Source of the DNA: Alphaproteobacteria bacterium
GTDB lineage: Bacteria; Pseudomonadota; Alphaproteobacteria; Micavibrionales; Micavibrionaceae
Direction: 5' to 3'
DNA: 50,553 bases
NCBI GenBank assembly: GCA_030147745.1
Contig: JASBUS010000093.1
Span: 1 to 50,553, forward strand
Under the pieces are notes generated by a model. That model was given only the letters and a program-made list of their open reading frames with translations, had not been told where the DNA came from and did not search any database. The translations under genes were made by a program, and so were the position numbers. Below, piece by piece: positions 32,922 through 41,426 of this stretch; within the stretch, counting starts at the first letter, position 1, and every line of letters starts with the position of its first letter.

Positions 32922-33815
32922 ATGGCGTATAAGAATAAAGAAGACTTTAAATATAGTGATGAGGAAATGGATGAGCTCATCAAGAAATATTGTAATGACT
33001 TCACCTATAACGCTGCACAGGGCATGTATGACCCGATTCACGGCCGTGATGTAGAGATTGACCAAGTTATTCTGATCTTACTGCAAAAAGGCCGTAAAAA
33101 CGCCATGCTCCAAGCGCCTGCTGGTGTAGGTAAAACCGCCCTTTGTGTGGGTTTGGCGCAGCAGGTTGTCGCAGGCAACGTCCCTGATAAACTTAAAGGC
33201 TGCCGCCTGCTTGAGGTCGACCTTGCGGCGATGTCTGCAGGTACGGCGTCTATTTCTGAATTCCAAGGCCGCATTGTTCCCTTGCTAAAAGCCATTGGTG
33301 AGCGTTATGGCCACCCAGATTATGGCCTGAACATCTTGTTCATCGATGAAATTCACCAAATTATGCCAACCTGTGAAGGCAGTTCTTATAAAGGCCTATC
33401 AGAGGTTATGAAACCATATCTAACATCAGGCGCGCTCTATGTAATCGGCGCAACCACAAAAGACGAATATCGTATGTATGTTGGCGTTGACCCTGCGATG
33501 GATCGTCGTTTCCAGCAAGTTAACCTATCGATCCCTGATGCAGAAGGCGCCTTTAAGATTCTTCAGGCCGTACGTCCGGGCTACATCAAACACCATGGCA
33601 TTGATATTCCTGACGATAAATGCCGCGAGATTGTACGTCTCACCGAGAAATATATGCGCAAACGTAACCAGCCCGATAAATCCATTATGACGATGGACGC
33701 GGCCTGCGCTTATCACGTCAAAGAGTTCGGTACAGGCGGAGAGCTTTGCGAAGAAGCCATCTATCACATGGTCTCTAAAGAAGTCGGCATATCGGCTATG
33801 GCGCTCAAAGAATAA
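32922..33815 (+). CDS. Standalone ClpB/ClpA-D1-like AAA+ ATPase
   Basis: 297 residues comprising one AAA+ module only. A 38-residue lead is followed by HGRDVEIDQVILILLQKGRKN, Walker A APAGVGKT (65-72; Ala replaces the first Gly of the ClpB GEPGVGKT), NVPDKLKGCRLLEVDLAAMSAG (the ClpB D1 strand-helix pattern), Walker B ILFIDEIH (138-145), sensor 1 GATT (176-179), a double Arg finger DRRF (R195-R196), and the small helical domain with RNQPDKSIMTMDAA near 248-262. No N-domain, middle domain or second module. Follows serB by 11 bp without a strong ribosome site, so probably co-transcribed. It could supply the active D1 activity missing from the ATPase at 11952-14222; that is inference only. Confidence 0.88.
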   Translation: MAYKNKEDFKYSDEEMDELIKKYCNDFTYNAAQGMYDPIHGRDVEIDQVILILLQKGRKNAMLQAPAGVGKTALCVGLAQQVVAGNVPDKLKGCRLLEVDLAAMSAGTASISEFQGRIVPLLKAIGERYGHPDYGLNILFIDEIHQIMPTCEGSSYKGLSEVMKPYLTSGALYVIGATTKDEYRMYVGVDPAMDRRFQQVNLSIPDAEGAFKILQAVRPGYIKHHGIDIPDDKCREIVRLTEKYMRKRNQPDKSIMTMDAACAYHVKEFGTGGELCEEAIYHMVSKEVGISAMALKE

Positions 33816-33945
33816 GCTGCTGTAGATCTGAAGACAAATATCGATATGAACGATTTTATTTGACAGAATACAAAATCGCTGTCATTGTGCCTTTAAGTTT
33901 GACAAATGCTCTCTATGAGATACGAGCTAATGGTTAAGATATAAA

Positions 33946-33961
33946 TCCGCGAATACGCGGA
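33946..33961 (+). other. Small GC hairpin in the gene-free stretch before cspA
   Basis: TCCGCG-AATA-CGCGGA. The 281-bp gap 33816-34096 also holds TTGACA at 33860-33865 and 33899-33904 without convincing -10 boxes; otherwise I see no gene in it. It may be part of a long cold-shock leader. Confidence 0.35.
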
Positions 33962-34034
33962 CAAGTGAACATCACGATATTACTTTTTTCCGAACAGTTC
34001 ATAAATTTATAGGCCGCGCCTTTTTCAGGCTCAC

Positions 34035-34062
34035 ATGCATTCATGTATTATACTGAATGCAT
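34035..34062. promoter_or_regulatory. 9-bp inverted repeat enclosing a -10-like box before cspA
   Basis: ATGCATTCA (34035-34043) and TGAATGCAT (34054-34062) are exact reverse complements; the 10-nt centre contains TATTAT (34046-34051). Either an operator over the promoter or a hairpin in a longer leader. Confidence 0.45.
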
Positions 34063-34096
34063 ACACACATACATATTTGAACAAAAGGAAAAAAAT

Positions 34097-34315
34097 ATGA
34101 CAGCGACTACAGGTACAGTTAAATGGTTCAACTCAGAAAAAGGTTTTGGTTTTATCCAACCTGACAATGGCAGCCAAGATGTGTTTGTACATATCAGCGC
34201 AGTTGAACAAGCAGGCTGGCGCACATTAAACGAAGGTCAAAAAATCTCTTTCGACCTAGCGCATGACGCTAAAAAAGGTAAAGATAGCGCCTGCAATCTA
34301 CAAGCCGCAGCATAA
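34097..34315 (+). CDS. Cold shock protein (CspA family)
   Basis: 72-residue single cold-shock domain that binds single-stranded nucleic acid. RNP1 is KGFGFIQPD and RNP2 DVFVHISAV; the start [13 protein letters not shown] is the family's standard. ATG 34097 is chosen because AAGGAA lies 6 bp upstream; an in-frame start at 34043 would add 18 non-homologous residues. Codon choice is strongly biased, as for an abundant protein. Isolated gene with a strong terminator. Confidence 0.96.
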   Translation: MTATTGTVKWFNSEKGFGFIQPDNGSQDVFVHISAVEQAGWRTLNEGQKISFDLAHDAKKGKDSACNLQAAA

Positions 34316-34335
34316 GATTATTATAAGATTTATAG

Positions 34336-34371
34336 TAAGGTACGGGGGCAGCCTCGTACCTTATTTTTTTT
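34336..34371 (+). terminator. Rho-independent terminator of the cold shock gene
   Basis: TAAGGTACG (34336-34344) and CGTACCTTA (34355-34363) with a 10-nt loop, then a run of eight T. Strong. Confidence 0.9.
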
Positions 34372-34500
34372 GCCGCTCCCCAATTATATTGAATCTAGCA
34401 ACATCCTCGCTTTACATCCTAAAATAAGGTATAATCAACATATACACATTCTAAGCTTTTCTGGTTCGCATCACTTAAATAAATCCTAAAAGGATAGCCT

Positions 34501-35919
34501 ATGTCTGCACGACCAGAACATGAGAACAAGCCCCTTCAAAGTCTTCTTGAAATTAAAGTTAGCAAGTTACTAACCCCATTAGAATCATTTATCTGCAGAC
34601 AAACTACGGCCGCAATATTATTGGCGATCGCCACCATCATCGCATTGATAATTTACAACACGCCCCTTTCAGATTATGCGCAACATATCACACATTATAA
34701 TGCTGGTTTCGTCCTAGATAACTGGCAATTACAAATGCCCTTAAAAGAATGGGTCTCAAGCGGTTTAATGGTTTTCTTTTTCTTCTTAATTGGGCTTGAA
34801 CTCAAAAGAGAGGTTCTCGCGGGGCGCTTAAAACACCCTAAGCAAATTAGCCTAATTATTCTCGCCGCTTTCGGGGGTATGATTGTTCCCGCTGTAATAT
34901 ATTTAATACTTAATATTCACGGCGATGGGGCGAATGGGTGGGCCATTCCAATGGCAACAGACACGGCATTTGCTATGGGCGTTCTGGCCTTAATGGCTAG
35001 AAAAGTGTCTTACGGCATATCTATCTTTTTAACAGCACTTGCGATCTTTGACGATATCGGCGCGATCATTATAATCTCGTTCTTTTACTCATCTGACATT
35101 CATGTTGATTATTTAATCTATAGTGCGCTCGTGATTATACTGCTCCTTGGCCTAAATATTTTAGGCATTCGTAAAGGGTGGATTTATGTTAGCTTCGGCA
35201 TTGTACTTTGGGCGTTAATTTACCATTCTGGGGTACATGCGACATTGGCAGGCCTATTACTCGCCGCCGTAATCCCCGCACGCGCACAAATAGGACAGAT
35301 ACATTTTTTAGACAAAACAAGATTGCTCCTTTTAAATATTGAGGAACATCATAGTAATCGTAGTAGTTCAGGCGCAGATAAAGAAATTCTTGCGGCCCAA
35401 GATCAACACGACATAACCACGCGTATGGAAGAAACCATCAGAGCCGTATCCACCCCGTTACAACGCTGGGAAACTGTTTTAATATACCCTGTCGGCATAG
35501 GTGTTTTGCCTATTTTCGCTTTGTTCAATGCTGGCGTATCTTTATCGCTAGCGGACTTAGCACAAGCATTAAGCCACCCCGTCACGCAAGGCATTATCTT
35601 AGGGCTAGTTATTGGTAAACCGATAGGCATTGGCTTATTTGTCTATCTAGGCAAACTGTTAAATATAGGCAAGCTCCCAGAAGGCATGTCCTTTGCCGAA
35701 GTTATTGGCGCGGGCTTATTAGGTGGAATTGGTTTTACAATGTCTTTATTCGTGACGACCTTAAGCTTTGGTGATAGCTCAGCCTTAACAGATGCTGCCA
35801 AAACAGGGATCATTCTTGCATCCTTACTATCAGCAGGCTTAGCAAGCCTTTGGCTATCTGTAACCCATATGAAACAAAAAAGAATTTTTCAGCAAAAATT
35901 AATTGAGGCTAAACACTAA
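34501..35919 (+). CDS. nhaA: Na+/H+ antiporter NhaA
   Basis: Inner-membrane antiporter exporting Na+ in exchange for H+. 472 residues, somewhat longer than the E. coli protein (388), with an N-terminal extension and an extended loop near 280-320 (NRSSSGADKEILAAQDQHD). Key regions: TDTAFAMGVLALMAR and the ion-binding Asp pair in ALAIFDDIGAIII, ending with GLLGGIGFTMSLFVTTLSF. AAAAGGA just before the ATG. Monocistronic. Confidence 0.96.
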   Translation: MSARPEHENKPLQSLLEIKVSKLLTPLESFICRQTTAAILLAIATIIALIIYNTPLSDYAQHITHYNAGFVLDNWQLQMPLKEWVSSGLMVFFFFLIGLELKREVLAGRLKHPKQISLIILAAFGGMIVPAVIYLILNIHGDGANGWAIPMATDTAFAMGVLALMARKVSYGISIFLTALAIFDDIGAIIIISFFYSSDIHVDYLIYSALVIILLLGLNILGIRKGWIYVSFGIVLWALIYHSGVHATLAGLLLAAVIPARAQIGQIHFLDKTRLLLLNIEEHHSNRSSSGADKEILAAQDQHDITTRMEETIRAVSTPLQRWETVLIYPVGIGVLPIFALFNAGVSLSLADLAQALSHPVTQGIILGLVIGKPIGIGLFVYLGKLLNIGKLPEGMSFAEVIGAGLLGGIGFTMSLFVTTLSFGDSSALTDAAKTGIILASLLSAGLASLWLSVTHMKQKRIFQQKLIEAKH

Positions 35920-36003
35920 AAATTAGCAAAAGACACACGCATTGACATAACAAAACTCAATATGCTAGAAACATCCATAAACTATAAATAGGGATGTTTT
36001 TTC

Positions 36004-37161
36004 ATGGGTAACGAATATGTGATCACAGGCGGCGGCCCTGTCGGGCTCTGGACGGCCATTCAAATTAAAAAGCGCATGCCTGACGCCGATATCACTATTT
36101 ATGAACGTTATCAGGATTATAAGCGTGCACATGTTTTAAAATTAGAAAATATTTCTATGCTGCTTTACGCCAAACCGCGCCGAGATGCTGTGGAAAAGGC
36201 CTTCTTTAACGAAGTCTTTGGCAGTAATCTGCGCAAAACATTCTGGCAAGCCGTTGGCGGTAAATCGGTTTTTATTCGCACAAACGCCTTGGAACACGCC
36301 CTAAAAACATATGTCGAAGCCCTCGACATCCCGATAAATTACGCGCGTATAAATTCACCAAAGGAATTAATCAGCAAGCATCCGAATTGTCAGCATTTCA
36401 TCGCGGCTGATGGCGCACATAGCGCCCTTCGCCAAGCCATTATGGGTGACGACGCCGTGAAAAACTTCCCGCTACAATATGTCGTTGAAATTAAATATGA
36501 AGCACAAGTCCAAACACGCCCACTAAGCACGACCGATCAATATAAAACCAATAAATTAATGTCTTCTATGGCTTTTGAATATGTCGGCAAAGAGAAAAAC
36601 GGCCAAACACCCGTTTCACTGCGGCTATTCATTGATGAAGCGACCTATAACGCATTGCCTGAGGCGAGCTTTAAAGCGCCACTGCGTTTAGATGACACGC
36701 GCCTCCCTGAAAATCTCCGTAATGATATTGCCACCTATATGGGTGTACGTGCCGCCGAAGCAGGTGAAATCTTGTTGCCGCAATCAGAAAAAATCAGCAA
36801 ATTGACGTTGTCACTCTACCGCGCCAAAAAATTCGCAGCGAGCCATGAAAACTGTAACTGGTATTTAGTCGGTGATGCAGCAATGGGCGTGCCGTATTTT
36901 CGCTCCTTAAATGCTGGGCTTTTAATCGGCTCACAGCTTGGCTACATTTTGACGCAGGATAATTTATCCAATAACGCTAAAATCAACGCCTATAACGCCT
37001 GCCGTCCGCTTGATGTTGCGTGGGAATTTACGGCAGCGTCGATGAAAAACGCTGCCCTTTGTGGTTATGATCAATTTAGAAAAATCAGTTCCGCTGTCCC
37101 ATGGGAGTTTGTGAAATGGGACAAGAAAGACCAAAAGACCTTCAAAAAATTTCAGCCGTGA
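36004..37161 (+). CDS. FAD-dependent monooxygenase-like protein
   Basis: 385 residues. Dinucleotide-binding motif at the N-terminus (ITGGGPVGLWTAI, glycines about 9-14), an acidic/basic end of the second strand (IYERYQDYKR), a DG-type segment FIAADGAHSALRQAI that touches FAD and cofactor pyrophosphate, and the second FAD motif YLVGDAAMGVPYFRSLNAGL. The plan is that of class A flavoprotein hydroxylases, but the substrate and even oxygenase activity cannot be told. No signal peptide. It ends at the same point where a small minus-strand gene ends. Confidence 0.85.
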   Translation: MGNEYVITGGGPVGLWTAIQIKKRMPDADITIYERYQDYKRAHVLKLENISMLLYAKPRRDAVEKAFFNEVFGSNLRKTFWQAVGGKSVFIRTNALEHALKTYVEALDIPINYARINSPKELISKHPNCQHFIAADGAHSALRQAIMGDDAVKNFPLQYVVEIKYEAQVQTRPLSTTDQYKTNKLMSSMAFEYVGKEKNGQTPVSLRLFIDEATYNALPEASFKAPLRLDDTRLPENLRNDIATYMGVRAAEAGEILLPQSEKISKLTLSLYRAKKFAASHENCNWYLVGDAAMGVPYFRSLNAGLLIGSQLGYILTQDNLSNNAKINAYNACRPLDVAWEFTAASMKNAALCGYDQFRKISSAVPWEFVKWDKKDQKTFKKFQP

Positions 37162-37407
37162 TTAACAGCCTGGTGTTTTCGGGTCAATCGCACATTTAAC
37201 GGCACGGTCAATTTGCGCTTGGCGGCCTGATATCTGCTGTCTTGCGCCTTCCGCCATACCAGAGCCCAATGAAATTTCCGGCGTTTTAGACGCCACAGCA
37301 CTTTCATCATCATTCGACATCGCCCAATCATAAGCTGATGACAGCATGTTTTTTATGCTCGCGAAAACACCTTCTTCTTTTGGGGTGTCTGTTTGAATAT
37401 CACTCAT
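37162..37407 (-). CDS. Small acidic hypothetical protein
   Basis: 81 residues, not recognised: an acidic N-terminus, a possible amphipathic helix (VFASIKNMLSSAYDWAM), a Ser/Gly-rich middle, and a C-terminus with two cysteines (VKCAIDPKTPGC). Excellent ribosome site GAGGAG 8 bp before the ATG, which is the main reason for believing it. Convergent with the flavoprotein gene with stops back to back. Confidence 0.65.
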   Translation of the reverse strand: MSDIQTDTPKEEGVFASIKNMLSSAYDWAMSNDDESAVASKTPEISLGSGMAEGARQQISGRQAQIDRAVKCAIDPKTPGC

Positions 37408-37487
37408 GGCGGCAACTCCTCTAACCTTTATCCTATCAAGATTATAGGCATTTCGCGTTAAAGAAGTGTAAATTTATGAAAAACCAC

Positions 37488-38156
37488 CTATGCGAGCAGC
37501 GCAAAAATTTCTTCGGCTGAATGCACCATATGATGAACATGCGGCAATTCGTCTTTCGGAATACGTCCATGATGCACCAATACCGTCGTCATGCCCATTG
37601 CATGCGGGTGATGTAAATTACGCACGGTATCTTCAGCCATCAACATTTCATGTGCCTGACAATTCAGCATTTCCATCGCTTTTTCAAAAACAAATGTTGA
37701 TTCATCTTTTTTGCGGAAGTCATAATCCTCAAGCCCCAAAATACGCTCATCTGGAAAGAAAGGGCGCAGTTCAATATGATCAAGGACGCGCTCTGCCCAA
37801 TGACGTGAGCCGTGGGTTACAATCAAATGCTGTAAATTTGAACGCTCAAACAACTCCACCAAAGCCAATGAGCGCTCTAGAATTTTCTCATCCAGATGTT
37901 TGTGGAATTCAATATGCATCGCATCACGGCATAAGCCATATTCTTCCAAAAAGACGCGCATCGAATACCCTGTCGTATTAAACGACTTCGTCGCCAAAGC
38001 TTTCGCCTCTTCATCATCCATATCCAAGCCCAAATTACGGACAACGCGCCCTGCAATATGGTTGCACGCATCTTCAAACAACTGATTAAAGCGGTATAAA
38101 GTGTTATCCAGATCCCAGACAATAGCTTTTATTTGTGGCATAGTTACCCTAGTCAA
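37488..38156 (-). CDS. HAD pyrimidine 5'-nucleotidase-like phosphatase
   Basis: 222 residues. Motif I WDLDNTLYRF, motif II Thr in LIVTHGSRHW, motif III Lys in FRKKDES, motif IV MLMAEDTVRNLHHPHAMGM. DLDNTLY is typical of the SDT1/pyrimidine-5'-nucleotidase branch. A likely alternative start is the second Met (MPQIKAIVWDLDN), since motif I usually lies within ten residues of the start. A second relative is at 43227-43937. Confidence 0.85.
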   Translation of the reverse strand: MTRVTMPQIKAIVWDLDNTLYRFNQLFEDACNHIAGRVVRNLGLDMDDEEAKALATKSFNTTGYSMRVFLEEYGLCRDAMHIEFHKHLDEKILERSLALVELFERSNLQHLIVTHGSRHWAERVLDHIELRPFFPDERILGLEDYDFRKKDESTFVFEKAMEMLNCQAHEMLMAEDTVRNLHHPHAMGMTTVLVHHGRIPKDELPHVHHMVHSAEEIFALLA

Positions 38157-38174
38157 AATAATAGATGGTTAGAA

Positions 38175-38217
38175 TTCCCCTGAACCTAACGCATTAAGCT
38201 GCGCTTGAACAGGGGAA
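38175..38217. terminator. Hairpin downstream of putA
   Basis: TTCCCCTG (38175-38182) and CAGGGGAA (38210-38217), perfect 8-bp arms with a 27-nt loop holding a smaller pairing (CGC/GCG). No T-run; possible Rho-independent-like end or mRNA stabiliser for putA. Confidence 0.35.
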
Positions 38218-38223
38218 ATAACC

Positions 38224-41200
38224 TTACTTCACCAACAAACGGACATCGCCGCCCATCGCTGCAGTATTGATGCTAATCGCCTTTTCAACAGCGAAGCGGT
38301 ACAGATAATGCGGCCCGCCTGCTTTGGGCCCAGTGCCAGAAAGACCATGGCCGCCAAAAGGTTGAGAGCCAACCACAGCGCCAGTCATGTGACGATTAAT
38401 GTAAATATTCCCAACATTTACGCGCTCTGAGAGCATTTTATGGCGCTCTTCTAGGCGGCTATGCAGCCCAAAAGTGAGACCATATCCGGTATCATTAATT
38501 TGATCGATTAAATCTTCCAAGTCTGACGCTTTATAGGTCATAACATGCAGGAATGGTCCAAACACCTCTTGCTCCAGATCATCAAAATCTTTAAGGCGAC
38601 AAAGCGTCGGCGCAAAATAATGCCCTGATGCCGCAACGCGTTCATCAAGCGGCGTAACAGAGAGAATTTCACCCACGCCATTCATCACTTCACGGTGGCG
38701 CGTTAACATCGCATGTGCTTCCGCATCAATTAACGGGCCAATGTCAGTATGAATATTGAGCGGGTCGCCCACAGTCAAATCATCCATGGCGCCCTTCAAA
38801 AGCGGCAAGATCGTCGGCGCGATATCATCTTGGATCAGCAACAAACGAAGCGCCGAGCAGCGCTGCCCCGCTGAACCAAAGGCACTTAATATCACATCAT
38901 CAACCACCTGTTCAGGCAACGCCGTTGAATCAACAATCATCGTGTTAAGGCCGCCTGTTTCGGCAATAAACGGCACAATTGGTCCATTTTTAGCGGCCAA
39001 AGCACGGTTAATGCTTAACGCTGCGGCATTTGACCCCGTAAAGGCAACGCCGCCGCAAGCTTTATGCTCAACCAAAGCCGCACCAACGCGCCCATCACCA
39101 ATCACTAACTGCAGCGCATGTTCAGGCACACCAGCCTCAAACATTAACTGTACAGCTTGATAAGCAATTAATGGCGTTTGTTCGGCAGGCTTTGCGATGA
39201 CGGCATTACCCGCCATCAAAGCAGCGACAATTTGCCCCGTATAAATCGCCAGCGGGAAGTTCCACGGGCTAATACAAACGAAAACGCCGCGCCCTTCCAT
39301 TAACAAACGGTTTTCTTCCCCTGTTGGACCCGGCAGCAGCATACCGTCTTTGTTAAAAATAAGCTGACCATGCGCGGCATAGTAGCGACAGAAGTCAACC
39401 GCTTCTCGCAGCTCCGCCAGCGCATCTTCGAGCGTTTTGCCCGCTTCACGCATCATCAAGCCGACTAAAAAGTCTTTATGGCTCTCATATGAATCAGCGA
39501 TACGGCACAAAATTTCAGCGCGGCGCACGGCGTCATATTTACGCCAGCTTCGATAACCTTGCTGCGCGGCCTTAAACGCATCATCGGCAATATCAGGCGC
39601 TGCGAAAGTCGCCGTCCCGACAATATCATCATGATTTGATGGATTGGCAATGGTTTCTGGATGGCCAGCATCATAAGCTTCGCCATTAATCAAAGACACC
39701 GCATGTAACGCAACGCCATCTTTAGTCGCTTCTGCGCCGCTAATAAAGGCCGCCAAAGTCGCTTTATCCGACATATCATAGCCCGCAGAATTAACGCGCG
39801 CATCGCCATATAAAGCGGATGGCGCAGTCAAATTACGCGCATTATCATTTAACGCATGGCTAATAGGGTCTTTAGATAGCCACGATACAGGCACGGAATC
39901 ATTACGAATTTGCTGTACGAAGGAGCTATTCGCGCCATTTTCAAGGATACGTCGCACCAAATATGGTAGCAATTCTTCATGCGCACCGACTGGGGCATAA
40001 ACACGTACGCGGCCTAAATCATCCGCCGCGACAACGTCATACACCGCATCGCCCATGCCATGGAGGCGCTGAAATTCAAAACGCACATCTGAGCGGGCCG
40101 CCATCTGTACAATTGACGCAATACTTTGGGCGTTATGCGTTGCAAACATTGGATAAAATGGTGAGTCAAGCGCGAGCATTTTTTTCGCGCAGGCCAAATA
40201 AGAAATATCTGTATGGCTTTTCTTGGTAAAGACAGGATAATCTTCAAGCCCCAGCGCCTGTGCACGTTTAATTTCACTATCCCAATAAGCGCCCTTCACC
40301 AAACGTATCTGCAATTTACGCTTCGTTTCCACTGCACGCTGATGGAGATAATCAAGCAAATCAACGGCGCTGCGCTGATATGCCTGCAAAGCCATACCAA
40401 AACCCTGCCAATCCGACAAAGTTTCATCATTCATAATTTTATCGATAATATCGATGGATATATCAAGGCGCTCAACTTCTTCGGCATCGACCGTCAAATT
40501 GATATTATATTTTTTCGCCGCCTGACATAATGTCGCTAATTTCTCAGCCAAATCTGGCACGCAATCTATCGCATAAACCGTATGATATTTTGGACAAAGC
40601 GCAGATAGTTTCACTGAAATCCCAGGGCGCGCCGTAATGTCGTCATTTTGATCCCCACTGACAGATGCACCGATAACATCAATCGCATCTAAATAGGCCT
40701 GCATGAATTTATCGGCCTGTGCCTGCGTGCGTGCGCCTTCACCCAGCATATCATAGGAGAATAAAAAGCCCCGCTTTTGATAGGCCTTAGATTTTTTAAG
40801 CGCTTTCTCAATCGTTTCGCCCAAAACAAAGCTTTGCCCCATTTGGCGCATTGAGCGCTTAAAAGCCTGTAATAAGAACGGACGGCTAACTTTGCCAAGC
40901 GGGCTTTTATAGGTTTTGGATGATATGCTTAGACCTTCTGCCAATAAACGCAGCACTAAATCTTGTTTCTTTTTCGGCGCGTCTTTATCGGCATCATTCT
41001 TAACCGCTGCTTTATAAGCGGATTTTGTCCAATCGCCATGCACGAGTTTTTCTTTGATCAAAGCATTGGCAGTATCACTATCAGGGATACGCAAAAGCGA
41101 TTCCGCCAAGGTCATTAGGCCGAGCCCTTCAGGGGAAGACAGTGGGTATTTAAGCAATAAAGCTTCAATCTCGCCAAATTTGGCAGGGATTTCACGCACG

Positions 41201-41343
41201 CGTTTAATCAAATTGGTGGCCGTAGCCTCAACCTGCATACGGAAATCGGTATTCCAATCTAGAAAATCAATTAATTCTTCAATTTGGAACTCTTCAGCGT
41301 TCTGCGCGATGCTTAATGCACGGCCAGGAAATCCCTTGTTCAT
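38224..41343 (-). CDS. putA: Bifunctional proline dehydrogenase / delta-1-pyrroline-5-carboxylate dehydrogenase
   Basis: Oxidises proline to glutamate in two steps, passing electrons from FAD to quinone and then reducing NAD+. 1039 residues from ATG 41343 (MNKGFPGRALSIAQNAEEF; GGGAGA 6 bp upstream, far better than the upstream ATG at 41385). Proline dehydrogenase barrel about 130-460 (RGFLFSYDMLGEGA; QIRLVKGAYWDSEIKRAQ; FEFQRLHGMGDAVYD), aldehyde dehydrogenase about 500-1000 with catalytic Cys in GSAGQRCSALR and oxyanion Asn in SPWNFPLAIYTG. No ribbon-helix-helix domain at the N-terminus and no long C-terminal extension, so a minimal (type A) PutA that cannot repress its own gene. Divergent from xseA. 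Confidence 0.97.
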   Translation of the reverse strand: MNKGFPGRALSIAQNAEEFQIEELIDFLDWNTDFRMQVEATATNLIKRVREIPAKFGEIEALLLKYPLSSPEGLGLMTLAESLLRIPDSDTANALIKEKLVHGDWTKSAYKAAVKNDADKDAPKKKQDLVLRLLAEGLSISSKTYKSPLGKVSRPFLLQAFKRSMRQMGQSFVLGETIEKALKKSKAYQKRGFLFSYDMLGEGARTQAQADKFMQAYLDAIDVIGASVSGDQNDDITARPGISVKLSALCPKYHTVYAIDCVPDLAEKLATLCQAAKKYNINLTVDAEEVERLDISIDIIDKIMNDETLSDWQGFGMALQAYQRSAVDLLDYLHQRAVETKRKLQIRLVKGAYWDSEIKRAQALGLEDYPVFTKKSHTDISYLACAKKMLALDSPFYPMFATHNAQSIASIVQMAARSDVRFEFQRLHGMGDAVYDVVAADDLGRVRVYAPVGAHEELLPYLVRRILENGANSSFVQQIRNDSVPVSWLSKDPISHALNDNARNLTAPSALYGDARVNSAGYDMSDKATLAAFISGAEATKDGVALHAVSLINGEAYDAGHPETIANPSNHDDIVGTATFAAPDIADDAFKAAQQGYRSWRKYDAVRRAEILCRIADSYESHKDFLVGLMMREAGKTLEDALAELREAVDFCRYYAAHGQLIFNKDGMLLPGPTGEENRLLMEGRGVFVCISPWNFPLAIYTGQIVAALMAGNAVIAKPAEQTPLIAYQAVQLMFEAGVPEHALQLVIGDGRVGAALVEHKACGGVAFTGSNAAALSINRALAAKNGPIVPFIAETGGLNTMIVDSTALPEQVVDDVILSAFGSAGQRCSALRLLLIQDDIAPTILPLLKGAMDDLTVGDPLNIHTDIGPLIDAEAHAMLTRHREVMNGVGEILSVTPLDERVAASGHYFAPTLCRLKDFDDLEQEVFGPFLHVMTYKASDLEDLIDQINDTGYGLTFGLHSRLEERHKMLSERVNVGNIYINRHMTGAVVGSQPFGGHGLSGTGPKAGGPHYLYRFAVEKAISINTAAMGGDVRLLVK

Positions 41344-41426
41344 GAATATCTCCCACTTCTTTATTTCTTTAATTAATTTTGGCAATATAGCATGTATTCA
41401 AATTAAGAAATATCGAATTAAGAACG

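Noticed and set aside
37490-37981. 163-codon plus-strand frame opposite the HAD nucleotidase
   Set aside because: The minus-strand gene has intact HAD motifs; the plus-strand product resembles no protein and has no ribosome site.
41344-41385. Longer putA start at 41385
   Set aside because: GGGAGA is placed for the ATG at 41343 and the extra residues (Lys/Glu/Ile-rich) would not add the missing DNA-binding domain.
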